Shown one piece after another: positions 1-13,080 of a DNA stretch of 64,000 nucleotides. Position 1 is the first letter of the stretch, and each line of letters opens with the position of its first letter. The DNA comes from Cercis canadensis (lineage: Eukaryota > Streptophyta > Magnoliopsida > Fabales > Fabaceae), in assembly GCA_003255065.1 (NCBI GenBank), contig QAOA01002478.1, positions 194,825 through 258,824 on the forward strand. Reading direction: 5' to 3'. The notes beneath the pieces were generated by a model. That model saw only the letters and a list, made by a program, of their open reading frames with translations. It made no database searches and was not told where the DNA came from. The position numbers and the translations under genes were made by a program.

Positions 1-1110
1 AGAACTTGGCTTCTCTTGTTCATGGAGGGCTAATTCATCAAATCAATCCAGGTTTTGGCTGTTCTGATTATTGGTTTTGAGATTATGTGTTGTTGTTATT
101 CATTTAGTTGTTAATCAAGTTCTTCAATCCTCTGAAATATTCTGTTTGAATTGCTTAATTCGAATTTGGATTTTCATATTCTGTTTGCATGTGATACAAG
201 AGGATTGTATGGTTAATTAATGTTTCTGAGCTTTTGGATGGATTAATTACCTTGGCTGGATCATGGACTTAGGTAAAATTGGACTTGAATGTTTGCTTAA
301 TTCATTTAGTCTTAGTTAATTCTGAATTCTGGTTGCTTAACCAGTGGACATCCATAGAGGACTGAGAGGCTTCTTGATGTTTTCTAAGGCCAATAACATG
401 GTTAATAATTGAATGGATCATTGGAAATCAAGAATGGATTAAAATCAGAATCAGTTAAGACTTAGATTGGTTGTTTTCCCTAAAACTTTACCACTTACCA
501 TTAATTTCTATTAATCACATGAATAAACAAAACCCCCTTGTTGATCTGTTTCTAAATATGATTCACTACTCAGAATAATCCTTAGGTTCGACTTAGGGCT
601 GCCTTATGCTACAAGTAGCTTAGGTAATTGATCTTAAACTTTAATTAATTTGAGGAGCCTCGGCAGCTCATCACTTATGTAACTATTTAAAAAGAACTAT
701 AGAATTAAGTGAATTTCTAAGTTATTCACAATTCACATAAGAATGTAGTGGGTTCATAACTTAGAGATATCTTTGTTTGACCTTGGGAAAGACTAATAAA
801 TAATTTAAGGTTTTTGGCTAGCAATTAGAAAGATTGTTCTTGGTTAATGAATTAGGAATAGAAAATTAGAATATCTATGGTGAAATCAAAAATCCTAAAT
901 ATTTCTTATCCATTTTTTCTACTCGTCACTGATTTAGTATTTTTGCCTTTTGATTATCACTTATATTCACTCATTGATTCTCTAGATAAAATCAAAATAC
1001 ACTCAATTTTGGTACTTATTAGCCACAATCTTCGTGAGATGATACTTTACTCTTATTTTATTACTTGAAAACGATAAAGTACACTTGTGTTAGAGTTTTA
1101 CACAACAAGT
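1..1110 (+). repeat. Right part of a gypsy-type LTR (window-truncated)
   Basis: Gene-free AT-rich sequence that ends just before a tRNA-Asp-type primer binding site, as the 3' end of a Ty3/gypsy 5' LTR would. The stretch around 590-680 (a 'ccttatgctacaagtagctt' stretch followed by 'agcctcggcagctcatca') reappears in diverged form at about 10125-10215 inside another LTR, so both belong to related families. The left end of the LTR lies outside the window. Inference from position and similarity; no target duplication can be checked. Confidence 0.5.
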
Positions 1111-1113
1111 TTT

Positions 1114-1132
1114 TGGCATTGTTGCTAGGGAT
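1114..1132 (+). other. Degenerate retrotransposon primer binding site (tRNA-Asp type)
   Basis: The stretch beginning TGGCATTGTTGCTAGGGAT follows a 'cacaacaagtttt' lead. It resembles the complement of the plant tRNA-Asp 3' end (TGGCGCCGTTGCCGGGGAT) used by Athila/Tat-type gypsy elements. The changes are mostly at CpG or CpNpG-like positions, as expected for an old methylated element. Confidence 0.6.
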
Positions 1133-1239
1133 TGTGCGTCTATTAATATCAATACTAAGGTAGTCTAATTTTAGTCTAGATCTTTATTTTTTTTTTGTTT
1201 TATGCTTGTGATCTATGTTTTTCAAGAATTCTCTTTAGT

Positions 1240-3172
1240 GTATGAGAAGTGTGGGGCGCGGTAATCTACTACCTTTGGATTCTGAAATTGAGAAGACATG
1301 TAAGAAATACTGAAAAGAAAGAAGAAACATCACTAGACCAGCTCAAATCACTATGGAAGACGCCGTGCAAAATCTAGAGCCAGTGATGGTACCAGTGATT
1401 GCTTGAAAAGCATTGAAGGATTATGGAATTCCCAAGGGGCCAACCCTTATCTCAAAGATCAATAGGTCAGCAATTCAAGCCAACCAGTTTAAGATCAAAG
1501 CTAGTGTCATTTAGATTATGCAAGCCAACTAATTTGGAAGGCTGGCAACTGAAGATGCCAATGTACACTTGGCTGGAAGTGGGTCATTAATGGAGAAAAC
1601 TAATAAAGAAGCTTTCAAGCTACTTGACCAAATGACAACAAATGCTCGCCAATGACCTTCTGAAAGGGATCCAACTAAGAAAGCTTATAGGATGCATATA
1701 GTTGATCCCATCATAGCCCTTAACGCCAAGATGGACTCTCTTGCAAAGCAATTAGGCACTCTGACAGTCAATGTCATCCACACTCCTCAAGTCAAATGTG
1801 AAGTATGTCATGGCGATCACTCTAGTACATATTGTCCTGTGATGAACATGAATGACCTACCATCTCTTGAGGAAGCTCAGTTTGTGGGAAATTCTAATAG
1901 ACATGGTGCATCATATTCCAACACTTACAATCCGGGATGGAGAAATCACCCTAATTTCTCTTGGAAGAACTCTCAGAATATGGCTAACCCATCTAGATTC
2001 CAAGCTCAGCCATCACCACCCAAAGTTTCATTAGAAGATGCCCTTGCTCAGTTGATAATGAACACTACTCAATTCATGACAAGGACTGACACTACATTAC
2101 AAAATCAAGCCGCCTCCATTCAGAACTTAAAGGTGCAAGTTAGGAAAATTTTTAATCTTCTATCTTCTAGAGATCAAGGCACATTACCCAGTAATACTGA
2201 AACAAATCCTAGGGAGCAAGTTAATGTCATAACTTTTCGGAATGACAAAGTGGTGGAAATGCCTAAAAAGAAAGAGTTAGTGGTAGAAAAAGCACATGAA
2301 GCAAGAGAAGGAGCTGTTGTATCTACTGAGGAAGTTTCAAAAGAGGAAATGAAGCAACCTACGTTCATATTGTTTTCTGATAATCCTCCACCATACAAAC
2401 CCCGAGTACCTTTCCCTCATAGATTTCACAAGCAAAACATGGACAAACAATTCTCTAAGTTCTTTGAGGTGTTTAAGAAGCTCCATATAAATATTCCTTT
2501 TGCAGAGGTCTTGGAACAAATGCCTAGTTATGTCAAGTTCATGAAGGAGATTCTCACCAATAAGAGAAGACTAGGAGATTGTGAAAATGTGGCACTTACT
2601 GAGAAGTGCAATGCAATCTTACAAAAGAAATTACCACCAAAATTAATAGATTTAGGAAGTTTTAATATTCCTTGCACTATTGGTAACTTATTTTTTAGTA
2701 AGGCACTTTGTGATCTTTGTGCTAGTATTAACCTTATGTCTCTTTCTGTTTTCAGGAAATTAGGTATAAGAGAAGTTAAACCAACCTCTATCTCCTTGAC
2801 ATTGACAAATAGATCAATCAAATATCCAAGGAAAATCCTTGAGGATGTATTGGTGAAAGCGGACAAGTTCATCTTCCTAGTGGACTTCATTATGCTAACA
2901 TGGAGGAGGACCAAGAAATACCTATCATTCTTGGTCGTCCATTCTTAGCAACTGGGAGAGCTCTCATTGCTTTGCATAAAGGGTAACTCACTTTGAGAGT
3001 TCAAGGTGATTCAAGTCTTCTTAGAAGTGTTCAAGGAAACTAAACACCCGGATGAAAAGAATAGATGCTTCAAAATTGACACAATATAGGGAAGCACCAA
3101 AGAAGTGTCTCAAGCAAACTCCTTAAAGAAACCAATTGAAGCTTACATTTAAGGGATGTCTAAAAAGGAAAA
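1240..3172 (+). pseudogene. Decayed Ty3/gypsy gag-protease (element A)
   Basis: Remnant of the gag-protease part of a gypsy retrotransposon. The upstream part (1240-1690) has several stop codons. The longest open stretch (1692-2948, 418 codons) contains a CX2C-type zinc knuckle near residues 37-49 (CEVCHGDHSSTYC), a low-complexity charged region, and a retropepsin-like segment near residues 325-390. There the usual D-L-G-A-S-I-N-L-M motif reads DLCASINLM, so the conserved Gly after Asp-Leu is Cys. The usual 'IILGRPFLATGRA' end is present only in another frame, so a frameshift lies near 2890. Reverse transcriptase, RNase H and integrase are absent. Non-functional transposon relic. Confidence 0.8.
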
Positions 3173-3177
3173 GCTAG

Positions 3178-5625
3178 TGTCATAACGTACCCGGAAGTCG
3201 CTATCACGCGGATGGCTAAAATAAAAAGATATTTAGTTTTTGAAATGAAAACTCTAAAGTCGCCACCAATTGTAGTAAAAAATTGGGGAACAATTGAAAA
3301 ACCCCTTTTATTTCAAAATTAGGTCTACGAACCAAAGAGGGTTCGGGAGTCTAATTGTGTATAGGAAAGGTATTAGACACCCTATAACACTCGTCTAGAA
3401 GACAGTTACCTAAAATTAATTGTGCAAATTAAATTATGGTCAAATTATATTTATTTTATCCGTAAATATAGACAAAAAAAAAAATAGATGATTATTCAAA
3501 ATAGGACTTGATTTGTCACCCTTGAATGCCTACGTACCCTAATTAGGGATCAAAGTTTGCGTATTTCACAATGATTCAAAAGGAATTTTATTTTATTTTT
3601 TCGAAAATGAAATTAAATAAATTTAAAATTTTTAAATTAAAATTATGTTATGCACAAATCTAATCGCGTCCTAATCCTTCCACTTTGTTCCCACGCTTCT
3701 CAGTTCCCAAAATGGCTCTTATCCTTACCTCGGGTAGATAGGAAAACCACCCCTATGGAGTTAAATCGCTCATATCCCTCCCTTGACAAGTAAGGGGCCT
3801 ATAGATGCTATTCACACAAATTAAACTAAATTAGTGTAAAAATACACAACAAAAAAAATAAATAAATAATTTACTTCTAATTGGATTTCAATTAAACTAT
3901 TTAAATAAAGAGAGAAAAGAAAAAAATGAAATTAAAATAATTAATTAAAAATTAAAATAAATAAATAAATAAAATAATCCAAATAAAAAATGAAAAAATT
4001 AAAATTAAAATAAATAAGTAAAATAATCTAACCTCAAAATAAAATAAAATAAAAACTTAATCTAAATAAGTAAGGAAATTAAATTAAATACGTAAATGGA
4101 TTGGCCCAATTTAAATAGTCCAACCCAATCAACAAGTTAATAATTACAAATAAAAAATAAAAAAATGGACTAGAAATTCGTGGGCTAATAAAAGAGACAT
4201 GAAACAAGTTAATTAGACATGGACCAGATTTTTTATGGAACAAATTAATCAAAATTCGTGGGCTGCTAGTCCACACAAAAATAGTCCAAATTAATTCAGC
4301 CCAACAAAAAAATAACAAGAAGCATGAATCAGCCCATTTTCGTGGGCCTGCTCTAGTCCAAACAATGAATCAGTCCAACAAGTAAAGCAACATAAACTAG
4401 CCCATTTTCGTGGGCCTGGTTGGGCCCACACAAAAATGACTCAGCAAGTCCATAAACAAAGACATGGGTCAGCCCTAATAGCACATAAGTCTAGCCATCA
4501 AAAGCCAATAATTTGAAATAAAACTACTACCCAATCCAAGGCCCAAACAAAGAGAAGTCCACACTAAATAAAGCAATATACATAGGCCCATGCTTCATAT
4601 TTCAGCAACACAAAAGAGCATGAATTAAAAAAACTAACAAGTTAAAGAAATGAAAACACCACCGAGAACAAGAAAACGCAAGAAACCAAAGTTAATGCAA
4701 AAATGGAGTTTTCACACCTTCTTTCTTCCTCAAACATAGAACAAAGCCATGTTTTGTTAAATTGTTCTCTGTATCATTCCAGTCTAACTCTTCACAAGTA
4801 AAATCCTTTCTATCTTTTTGTTTCTCTCTCTAGGTGTTGTTTATCTCTCTAAAAATTTAGTTTTTCTCTCTAAAACAATGAGAATTTCTCTCTCTAGAAA
4901 AATAAGAATTTCTTTCTTTAAAAAGGGAGTAGATTGGGTACCTCCTTGATGTTTTCTTTCTATAGTTCTTCTCTTTGTGTGCTGTTGTAGTTGGTTTTCT
5001 TTCTCTTTGCACTGCTATCCTTGCTTTCTCTCTCTGCTGCTATGGTATCTGGTTATTTGGGTCTCTGTTTTCTGGTCTTTTTGTTGTTGGTTCGGTTCTC
5101 TCCTACTCTATCATTGGTGCTCTCCTTCTCTGGGTTTCTCTATGCTCTCTGCCTTGTTGTGTATCAGTTTTAGTTCTCGGTTGTGTGTTGTTGTCTCTCT
5201 TCGGTATTCTCCCTCTCTTACTGTTGGTCTTTGTCTCTCCTTGGGTCTCTCTTTTTTTGTCTCTCTTCTGTTCTCCAAAAATTTGTTTCTCTTCCCTCTT
5301 TGCTGGTGCTACTTGCTTCTTTATATTGCACTCACCACTCTTTCCATGCACCCACGTTTCTCACTTTCATCTCCACCTTCTTTCCTATTTTCACGTCTCC
5401 TCCTCTCTCTCTCATATCTAACTGCTACCCCATCCCTCTCTCTCACGTCTCCCTCTCATTCATGTCTCTTATTTTCCCATGCACCCACAACCTCTTCTTA
5501 TTTCCTTTTGTTTTAAAAAAAAACGCTGCTCATATACATGCCCCACGTCTCTATCTTTTCCTCCAGATTTCTTTATTATTTTTTTTACTATTTTTTAGTT
5601 TACTAGGTGGAATATGGTGTCCACA
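3178..5625. mobile_element. Solo LTR, 2448 bp, with 5-bp target duplication
   Basis: The element starts TGTCATAACG and ends GGTGTCCACA (TG...CA). It is flanked on both sides by GCTAG (3173-3177 and 5626-5630), a perfect 5-bp target-site duplication. It carries no retrotransposon coding domains. The right part (4800-5600) is strongly pyrimidine-rich and gives long but meaningless open frames. A single LTR with intact ends and target duplication is the usual product of LTR-LTR recombination. It lies between two gypsy gag-protease relics. A sequence resembling its reverse-complemented end starts at 63605. Confidence 0.8.
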
Positions 5626-5630
5626 GCTAG

Positions 5631-7001
5631 CTTTATCAATTAGTCAATTGTAAGCTCAAGGTTCTAGCCAACTTCCCTCACAAATAGTTCTCAATCCAAA
5701 TGGGAAGAATGTGAGTGCCATTATGTTGAGGTCTGGAAATTTTGTGCAAGTGCAAACTAAGCCTAAACCTGCAAGCAAGCCACAGCCGGCAGAGAAAGCA
5801 GTTCCAGATTTAGCGACCCTTGAATTCGAGAGCAAGCAGCCTGCAATACCTTTTTCCTTTCCACAAAGAGTCCTCCAATCCAAAAAATTGGATGAGGCAA
5901 AGAAAGAGAGAGAGCTTCTTGACACATTTAGAAGAGTTGAAATCAACATTCCCTTGTTAGAGGCAAGCAAGCAGATTCCAAAGTATGAAAAGTTCTTGAA
6001 GGAGCTGTGCACTCATAAGGGGAGGCTAAAGGGCAATGAACGAGTCAGTATAGGCTATAATGTTTCTGCCCTCATTCAACTTATGCCTCAGAAGTGCCAA
6101 GATCCTAGGACTTTTACTATATCCTGTGCATTGAAATGCAGATTTGAAAATGCTATGTTGGACTTGGAGCTTCTATCAATGTCATGTCAAAATCAGTGTT
6201 CTAGTCACTTGGACTCGGACCTTTGCAATCAACAGGAGTAGTGATTCAACTGACCAATAAAAGTAATGTTTACCCTGTCGGACTCATTGAAGATGTGCTA
6301 GTCCGAGTTAATGAGTTGATCTTTCCAGCATACTTCTACATTATAGACATTGAGGGAGAGCCAACAAGCACAGGACTTCAATCATTCTTAGGAAACCTTT
6401 CCTCAAGATCGCCATAACCAAGATAGATGTGCATACATGAACCATTTTCATGGAGTTTGGTGATAGTATTGTTCAATTTAATATATTTGATATTATGAAA
6501 TATCTCATGAAATACCCTTCCTTTTACTGCATTGATATTATTCATGAGCTAGTCGATGAGGTTTATGATAGCTTCCTTTCTAAATTTCCTGAGTTACTAC
6601 TTTTGGATGATTCTATATGTTGTCACTGTGATAGTGATGTTGTTTGCTTTTCTTGCTCTGAAATTACTACATTCTTAGAAAGTGATGATTCTGTCACAGA
6701 GGTTGTGGTAGTTGATGATACTGCAGTGGTAGTTAATGATCTTGCAGAGGTAGTTGATGTGTATGAGGAGCTATGTGTTAATTTTCCTGATTTTATGGGT
6801 TTAGAGGATTATGTCCAATGTCATTCACATGTTGATTGTGATGGTGATATGAGTTTTGCTGAGATTTCTACATTTTTTAGAGATGGTGAATCTGGTTCTA
6901 CAGATTTTAAAGAAGACTTTCAAGGGACAACCCAAGGCTTCGTGAGAGTGGTCTTTGATCTGGATATCTTGCTTTGCTTGTTGCAAATAAATGGAAGATG
7001 A
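5631..7001 (+). pseudogene. Decayed Ty3/gypsy gag-protease (element B)
   Basis: A second gypsy gag-protease, distinct in sequence from element A. From about 5657 it encodes the gag end ('NPNGKNVSAIMLRSGN'), then a charged region with 'VEINIPLLEASKQIPKYEKF', then the protease region. The protease core is corrupted near 6160-6240 (an expected D-L-G-A-S reads DLELLSMS with frame changes). The downstream parts continue in other frames at 6223-6417 ('VYPVGLIEDVLVRVNELIFPA') and 6450-7001, an acidic 183-codon stretch typical of the spacer between protease and reverse transcriptase. No reverse transcriptase or integrase follows, so the element is internally deleted. Confidence 0.75.
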
Positions 7002-8592
7002 TACCAGCTTTAGGGAAGTTCATTTTCTGATTATGTTTCTATTATTGTATTATGTTTTCCATTCTATTTTGCTTTAGGTTTTCTGTTTCTGGTCTATGTT
7101 TTTGCTTTAAATTTTCTGTTTTCTAGTCTTGTTTTTTATTCTTTTTTAGTTTATGCTTCTGTTTTTTTTTTTTTATCTGTTTTCTATTGTTCATTTTGTT
7201 TTCTATTTTCTATTCTTGTTCTCAATTTTGTTTGCTATTTTTAGTGTTGTTCTGCATGTTGCAGATTTTGTTCAAGCTTCTGCTTGAGTTTTGTTTTAAA
7301 ATTCTAGTTCTGTTTTCAATTCTATTTTGCTATTTTTATTGTTATTATGCATGTTGTTCTCTCTTTCTTCTTGCATTTTCAATAACACTTTGGGAATTAT
7401 AAAGTTTGCGAGCTTGAAATAATTGCAATTTTGAGGTTTCTAGCATAATTGGATAAATTTCTTGCATCTTTTAGTTTAGTTCACTAATTTAGTGATATAA
7501 ATTGATTTGATGGATTGAACTTGATAGTGCATACCTAATGAGTTTTTGTGCTTATTGTCATTCTTTATTTCTTTCTTGTGTGCATTACTCTCATAATGTT
7601 TGACTCTCTAAAACTTGTTTTGCTTCTTTTTGAGATTACATTGTCATATGCATGCATAAATGTGATGAAGGCCATCTTTTCTTTCTTTTAGCTAACTAGC
7701 CAAATAGCCTACCGAACATATTTTCCCTTAATTTCTCCCTTGAGCCTAATTGTTCTTATTCTTTCATTTAGCTCATTGCAAGCCATTAGTGTAAAACCAT
7801 GTTTTTACCAACCTTAGGGAGTATGAAAGCATTGGTTGAGTATTTGATGAGTTTTAATTTGTCGGGGACAGACAAAGTTTCAAGTGTGGAAGGGGGATTT
7901 TTGCTTTAGAAAGCAATTGGCTATGTGAATTGAAAAGACAAAGTGAGCCAAAAAGAAAAGAAATAAAATTCTGTTATAAAAAAAATAGAAAAATGCAAAG
8001 AAAAAAGAATAAAAGTCTTGGGCTTGCCTTCCAAAGATAAAGGAATGTAAAAAGAAAAGAAAAAAATTGCATAGAGCTTTTGGGTGAATTTTTATGCTTA
8101 ATGTTTGTTTTTGACTCATTATTCCTAATATTCTCATGCTCTCTTTGGTTTAATTTTTCATATCCATATTATCTATTTCATTCATTCCCTTTCTTTGGCC
8201 TCATTACATCCTTAAATAAAGTCCTTCTGATTTGTGCATGCATGTGTTTAAAGTAATGAAGATTAAAAAATAAGCAAGCTTATGGTAGTACAATTTGTCG
8301 TGAGATATTTTTGAGTGAAACACTTGCCCCTTAAACACTTGAAGGATTGAAAGTGTATTTTGTGAGGCTCTATCATTCTTAGTCTATTCAATTCTATTGA
8401 AATCACTATGTTTGTTGGTTGAAAGTGCAAGGAATAAATTCATGAGTGTCTTTGATTCTTTTAAGTTTTGATTGTTCTTCTTGCTCACTTAACTTTTGCA
8501 TTCTTGAAAGATGTTGTTATTTAGAAATGTCTTTTAGCTATTTTTCTTGTTCTCTAGTTTTACTTCTAATTTGCCCAGGATGAGCAAAGAAT
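7002..8592 (+). other. Non-coding 3' internal region of gypsy element B
   Basis: No gene seen. The T-rich start (7020-7400) and the following AT-rich sequence run up to a purine tract and an LTR start at 8608. They therefore look like the untranslated region between pol and the 3' LTR, with pol itself lost. Confidence 0.45.
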
Positions 8593-8607
8593 AAGTGTGG
8601 GAGGATT
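8593..8607 (+). other. Polypurine tract before 3' LTR
   Basis: The purine-rich 'aagtgtgggaggattt' tract immediately precedes TGATAATCAC, the start of an LTR. This is the plus-strand priming site layout of Athila/Tat-like gypsy elements. Confidence 0.55.
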
Positions 8608-10215
8608 TGATAATCACATTTTTTATATAGTAATCAGTCCTCATATTTAGTCTCTTAAACGTCTTTTGGGCCTATTTGATTGGGCTTAGGCCGCATTTCA
8701 TTTGTTGGTTTCCAATTGGGCTTAATTGTGTTTTTCAACATTACTAGGAACTTTACACTGTCTCTGTATTTTGAGCATATCTTTAGTTCTAGATGTCTAA
8801 AAATTGTTAATCTTACATTTTAGGAAAGCTAAGAGGATTATCTACAACTTTCATTCAGATTTCTAAGGCCAATTCGGATGTTCAATAGATCAAATTTAAC
8901 TTGGAATTCAGTCCAGAGATGTTGTCACTTGACCCTAACCCAGGTGAAGACTTGGGCCATAACTTTGGCTGTGGAGCTCTTATGGACCTGAACCTTCCAC
9001 CATTGGAAAGCTAAGATGTAAATCTTCAACTCTCATGAACATCATTTTGCCAAAATATGAAGTTTCGATGGTGCAATTTTCCACTGAAGTCAACTAACCA
9101 GTCCAGAGACCTGTTAAGACTTAAATGGTCCTAATTCCCTCATTTCAAGCCCAATTAGGCCTAAACCAGGGCCCATTTGAAGCTGAGGTCCAGAGAATTA
9201 AACCTAAACTAGGGGTAATCTGAGATAGACAACTTTTAGACATGTTTATTTGCCTCATTTGTTCATTGTGGAGACTCATTGATTTATGGCTTTATTTCTC
9301 CATTGGAGCTTGGATTTGATGACCATAGAAGAGTAGAACCTTTGTAACCAAGCTAGACTCCTCATAAAATTCGGTTTGATTTTGAGATTATGTACTTAAT
9401 TGAATTAAGCTTAATGCAATTGCGTTCATCTTTGAATTTTTTCCTTGTCTTGATTTTTATATGGATTATGGAGATTTTTATTATTCTTATGAATGTTAAG
9501 GTGTGAAATAGAATTTAAATTGATTGATCTTTAATTTTGTTGCATGAATCCATTGAAGGTTTGCTAATTGAAGTTCGGTTTTAGATTAAACAACTCATTA
9601 CTAATTCTGTGTGATTACAAAGATTAGTGATGCATGTGGTTAAATCGGATTCTAAATGATAATTCAGTAGGAACACTTAGTCATAATTAGAGATTTCGGT
9701 TATGACTAAATTCAATTAGCAGTGCTGCATTAAGGCTTGATTAACCATGTTCAATCTAGGATGAATCAAACCAGTTCTTGATGGATGTTTAGCCAGGTTG
9801 CGTTTTTATCAATAGATGTAATCCCTGTTTAATTCTGCAATTTAATATTTGACAATATATTCTGTGATTTAAAATCCCCTGTTAGTAAACTTAAAGTTGT
9901 TAATTAGTCATTGCATTCATTGGATTTATTGCTTTGTTAAATTTGGATTACTTTCTGCCAATTACTTTTTATTGATTACTTTCTATCGATTAATTTATGT
10001 CCATTACTTTCTGTAGATTACTTTCAGTTTACCACTTTCATTTACTTTCTGTATTTTACTTCTGCAAATCAAACTCCCTATTAATTAAACTCTCTAATTT
10101 GATTCCCTAATTAGAGTAGTCTAATGGTTCGACTGGGTGTTACCTTATGCTGCAAGTAGCTTTGGTAAACCGGATATAAATTTACTAATTTGATTAGCCT
10201 CGGCAACTCATCAGT
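8608..10215 (+). repeat. Gypsy 3' LTR, right end truncated
   Basis: Starts with TGATAATCAC directly after a polypurine tract. Its right part (about 10030-10215) aligns loosely with 480-680 of the LTR at the left window edge, including a 'gcctcggcaactcatca' block. The similarity stops near 10215, where unrelated sequence begins, so the LTR is probably truncated there. No coding potential seen. Confidence 0.5.
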
Positions 10216-11883
10216 AGACTACCTCTCACTAAAACACATGCAACTAGAAAGAGGCAAGCATAAGCAAAGTAGTAGACTACCTCAATGAAAGTAGTCAACT
10301 ACCTCTCACTATGGCAAATGCAGCACATTGAAGAGAAATAACTAAGCAACCACCAAGTAGTCAACTCCCTCATGCGAAGTCATAGACTCCCTCTTGCGAG
10401 ACAGCTATAACTCTAATAATGGCTAATTTTTGGCATTCAATTCTCTTCAATGGCTATGACTCAAGATGTCCTAAGAAACACCAAGAGAGACCAACGCATT
10501 CTAGCTTTCTTGTTCTTCATTCTTTGAGAATATTATTCTTTGTGGTTCATTTTTGTCATTCACACTGTATTGAGAGAGATCTAAGTTTGTAATCTTGTTC
10601 TTCACAAGAATTCTATAATAGGGTGTGGTATCTCTAGGTCTGAGATTATATTCAAGAAAGGGATAAGGATCCCTTGAGAATCTAGGCTAATAGGTGCAGT
10701 ATCCTCTTGAGAAAAGAGTGTGTGATATTACTCACTTTATAAAAGGCTTGTAAGTGCCTAGGAAATCTTGTAGAGTGCAAATATGGGATTTTGAATAAAC
10801 CCCAATTAAGATAATTGGTGGCCCCACAATGCCCACGTGTCCCAGAGCTAAGAGATATGCTTAGACAAACGGCTTAGGGTTGGCCTAATTGAAGCCTAAA
10901 GTGGCACAGCTACAGTCTCAATGAGAGAAGCTACCTCTGCTAAGAGACTCCTAAGGTTGTCTCCACCAAGTGCTTCCCATAGCTGATTATACTTAGGTTG
11001 CTTAGAACGTCCCTTAGAGCGTCCCCCTATGTAGAGAGGCCCATGGCCTACTTCTCCAACTGCAAGTTTTCACTCCTTGGAGGTAGCTCTAACTTCTAAT
11101 CAAGGCGTGGACAACCCTTGGCTATAATCTCGAGGAAAGAGACCTCACAAAACTAAGGCTCCTAAAGAAACCACAGCTCCTACAGTGGAAACTATCTCTA
11201 GTATAGCAGCTTGGTTGGATTTGGACTGAGAGAAAGCCCAATAAAAAGAGGTTTTAAGGACCTTTTTAGATGCCCCTTTGTAAAAGAGCCTAGTAAGATG
11301 TGCGAGACCCACAGGAAAAAGAGTATGAAATCTCTCTCTCAATTGATGTGACAAGATACTCCTTTGAGTTTTTAACCTTTTATCATTTACCTTTTGTCTT
11401 TTCTATCCATTCAAACTTTTAAACTATTTTATACCAAAATATGCCTCTTAGAAAGTTGAACCTTGTACCTCTCTCCAAGGTTATCAAAAAAATAGGTAGC
11501 AACTAAGAAGCCACCTACACCACCCTTAAACTTCCAAAAAAAACCCCTTCACCATTGCATTGAATGCCTAGGTTAGTGTACCATAAGCCTTAAGCATAAG
11601 CACGAGCCTCTACTTTATCTCTTTTGCTTAGCATTAAATGGCCCTTAAGCATAAAACCTAAAACCTCTTATGCAGCTCCCATGTTTAGCATTTAATTCTC
11701 AAACCTACCCTTTGACCATATCTCCATCGTGCGTCTCCAACGTTCATCTTTATCAAGCTTCACCTCTTTCCATTATAAATACAACCTATTAAACACAAGA
11801 GAACAAGTTTGAACTAGATTTTATCCAACACTTGGAATTTTCAGAACTCACTATCATTTGAACACCAACCACCATAAGAACAT
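10216..11883. other. Gene-free region with short repeats
   Basis: No supported gene. The start (10216-10400) holds several diverged copies of an 'agtagactacctctcact'-like motif. The rest resembles retrotransposon leader or LTR sequence but no termini could be fixed. An open frame at 11145-11354 (-) has no recognisable domain. Confidence 0.3.
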
Positions 11884-13080
11884 TGTTGTGATAAAATGGA
11901 GTGCAAGTGTATGCTATCGTCTTATAACTAATATAATAAAAGTGAATTATCGTTCCCACGAGGATTAAAGCTATTAACTATCGAAATTAGGTTAATTCTA
12001 ATTTTATTTGACCAACTAATTAAGGAGAAATTTCAAGATTGAACTTAAATAAATTGAAAGTAAAAGAAAGAAGATAAAAATCATGAATAAATGAAGAAAG
12101 AAAGCCTAGGGTTTCCGATTTTACCATAACTAATCCCAAGTTTCATTCTTTATTTACTTAATCTAGAATTATCTTTTTTTTTACTAGCCGAGATTCCCTA
12201 ATTTATTCATTAGCCTCTCCCAATGTCAAATAAAAATTTTCTCAAGTTATGAACCTACTATATTTCTATGTAAATTACGAATAACCAAAAAATTCGTTCA
12301 ATTCTATGAATCTCTTTAATTGACTACACAAGCTATGGAGGTATATTATTATCCTACATGCAACCTATGGTATTTATCCCAATAAACTAGACACACAAAT
12401 CTCTTTTCTGTCTCATTGTGATTAACCTATCAACTAATTGGTGATTAGGCAATTAGAAACAATAAAAACAGAGATAAACACTCAAGTAGAAAAAATAAAT
12501 CACAGATTAAATCTATAAGAAATTACAACCATTCATAGTTAGGCTACATCGTAGCCCTAAAAAGAAAATTAGTTTATGACTATAAAATAAAACATCCTAA
12601 TAATAAATCTAAACATAAGTAAAAGAGAGTAGAAGAAGAAAATCTGAATGAGAAGTTAGATCTGTCGTTGTCTCCTTCCTCTCGCCTTTGATCTCTCTTC
12701 TTCAATCCTCCACTTATGAGATTGTGAAACCAAATAGAAACTAATTGGGGACCCTAATCTAGACTTTAAAATACCTATTTATATGTCCTAGGAAGTTTAG
12801 AGAAATAAGGAATTAAAATCACAAAGGAATCTTAACTAAAATAGGAAAACTATAAGTCAATTCTCGAGTTGACCATCGGAGGGTTGCAACCTTTTTTTGC
12901 AAAATGACAAAAATTTACCCCTTCTTTAACCGAAATACGCTTAAGAGACTTCTAAGCATTCCTAAATCGAAAACCTGCAAAATAAACATTAAAACACATA
13001 AATCCACTCTAAAATACCCTAAAACAAGCAATTAACAAGCTAGATAAATACAAGGTAAACAGTATAAAATCAACTTATCA
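11884..13080 (-). repeat. Antisense gypsy LTR
   Basis: Read on the - strand, the sequence after a purine tract (complement of 'aatacccccaaacttaag', 13081-13098) starts TGATAAGTTG and runs to '...ccattttatcacaaca' near 11884, as in Athila/Tat-like LTRs. A diverged second copy of its right two thirds lies at 21712-22463. There is no primer binding site at the left, so only the 3' LTR side of this element is present. Confidence 0.6.

Noticed and set aside
4975..5653. Several overlapping open frames of 60-179 codons, Leu/Ser/Phe-rich
   Set aside because: All come from one pyrimidine-rich tract inside the solo LTR, overlap in three frames and show no domain.
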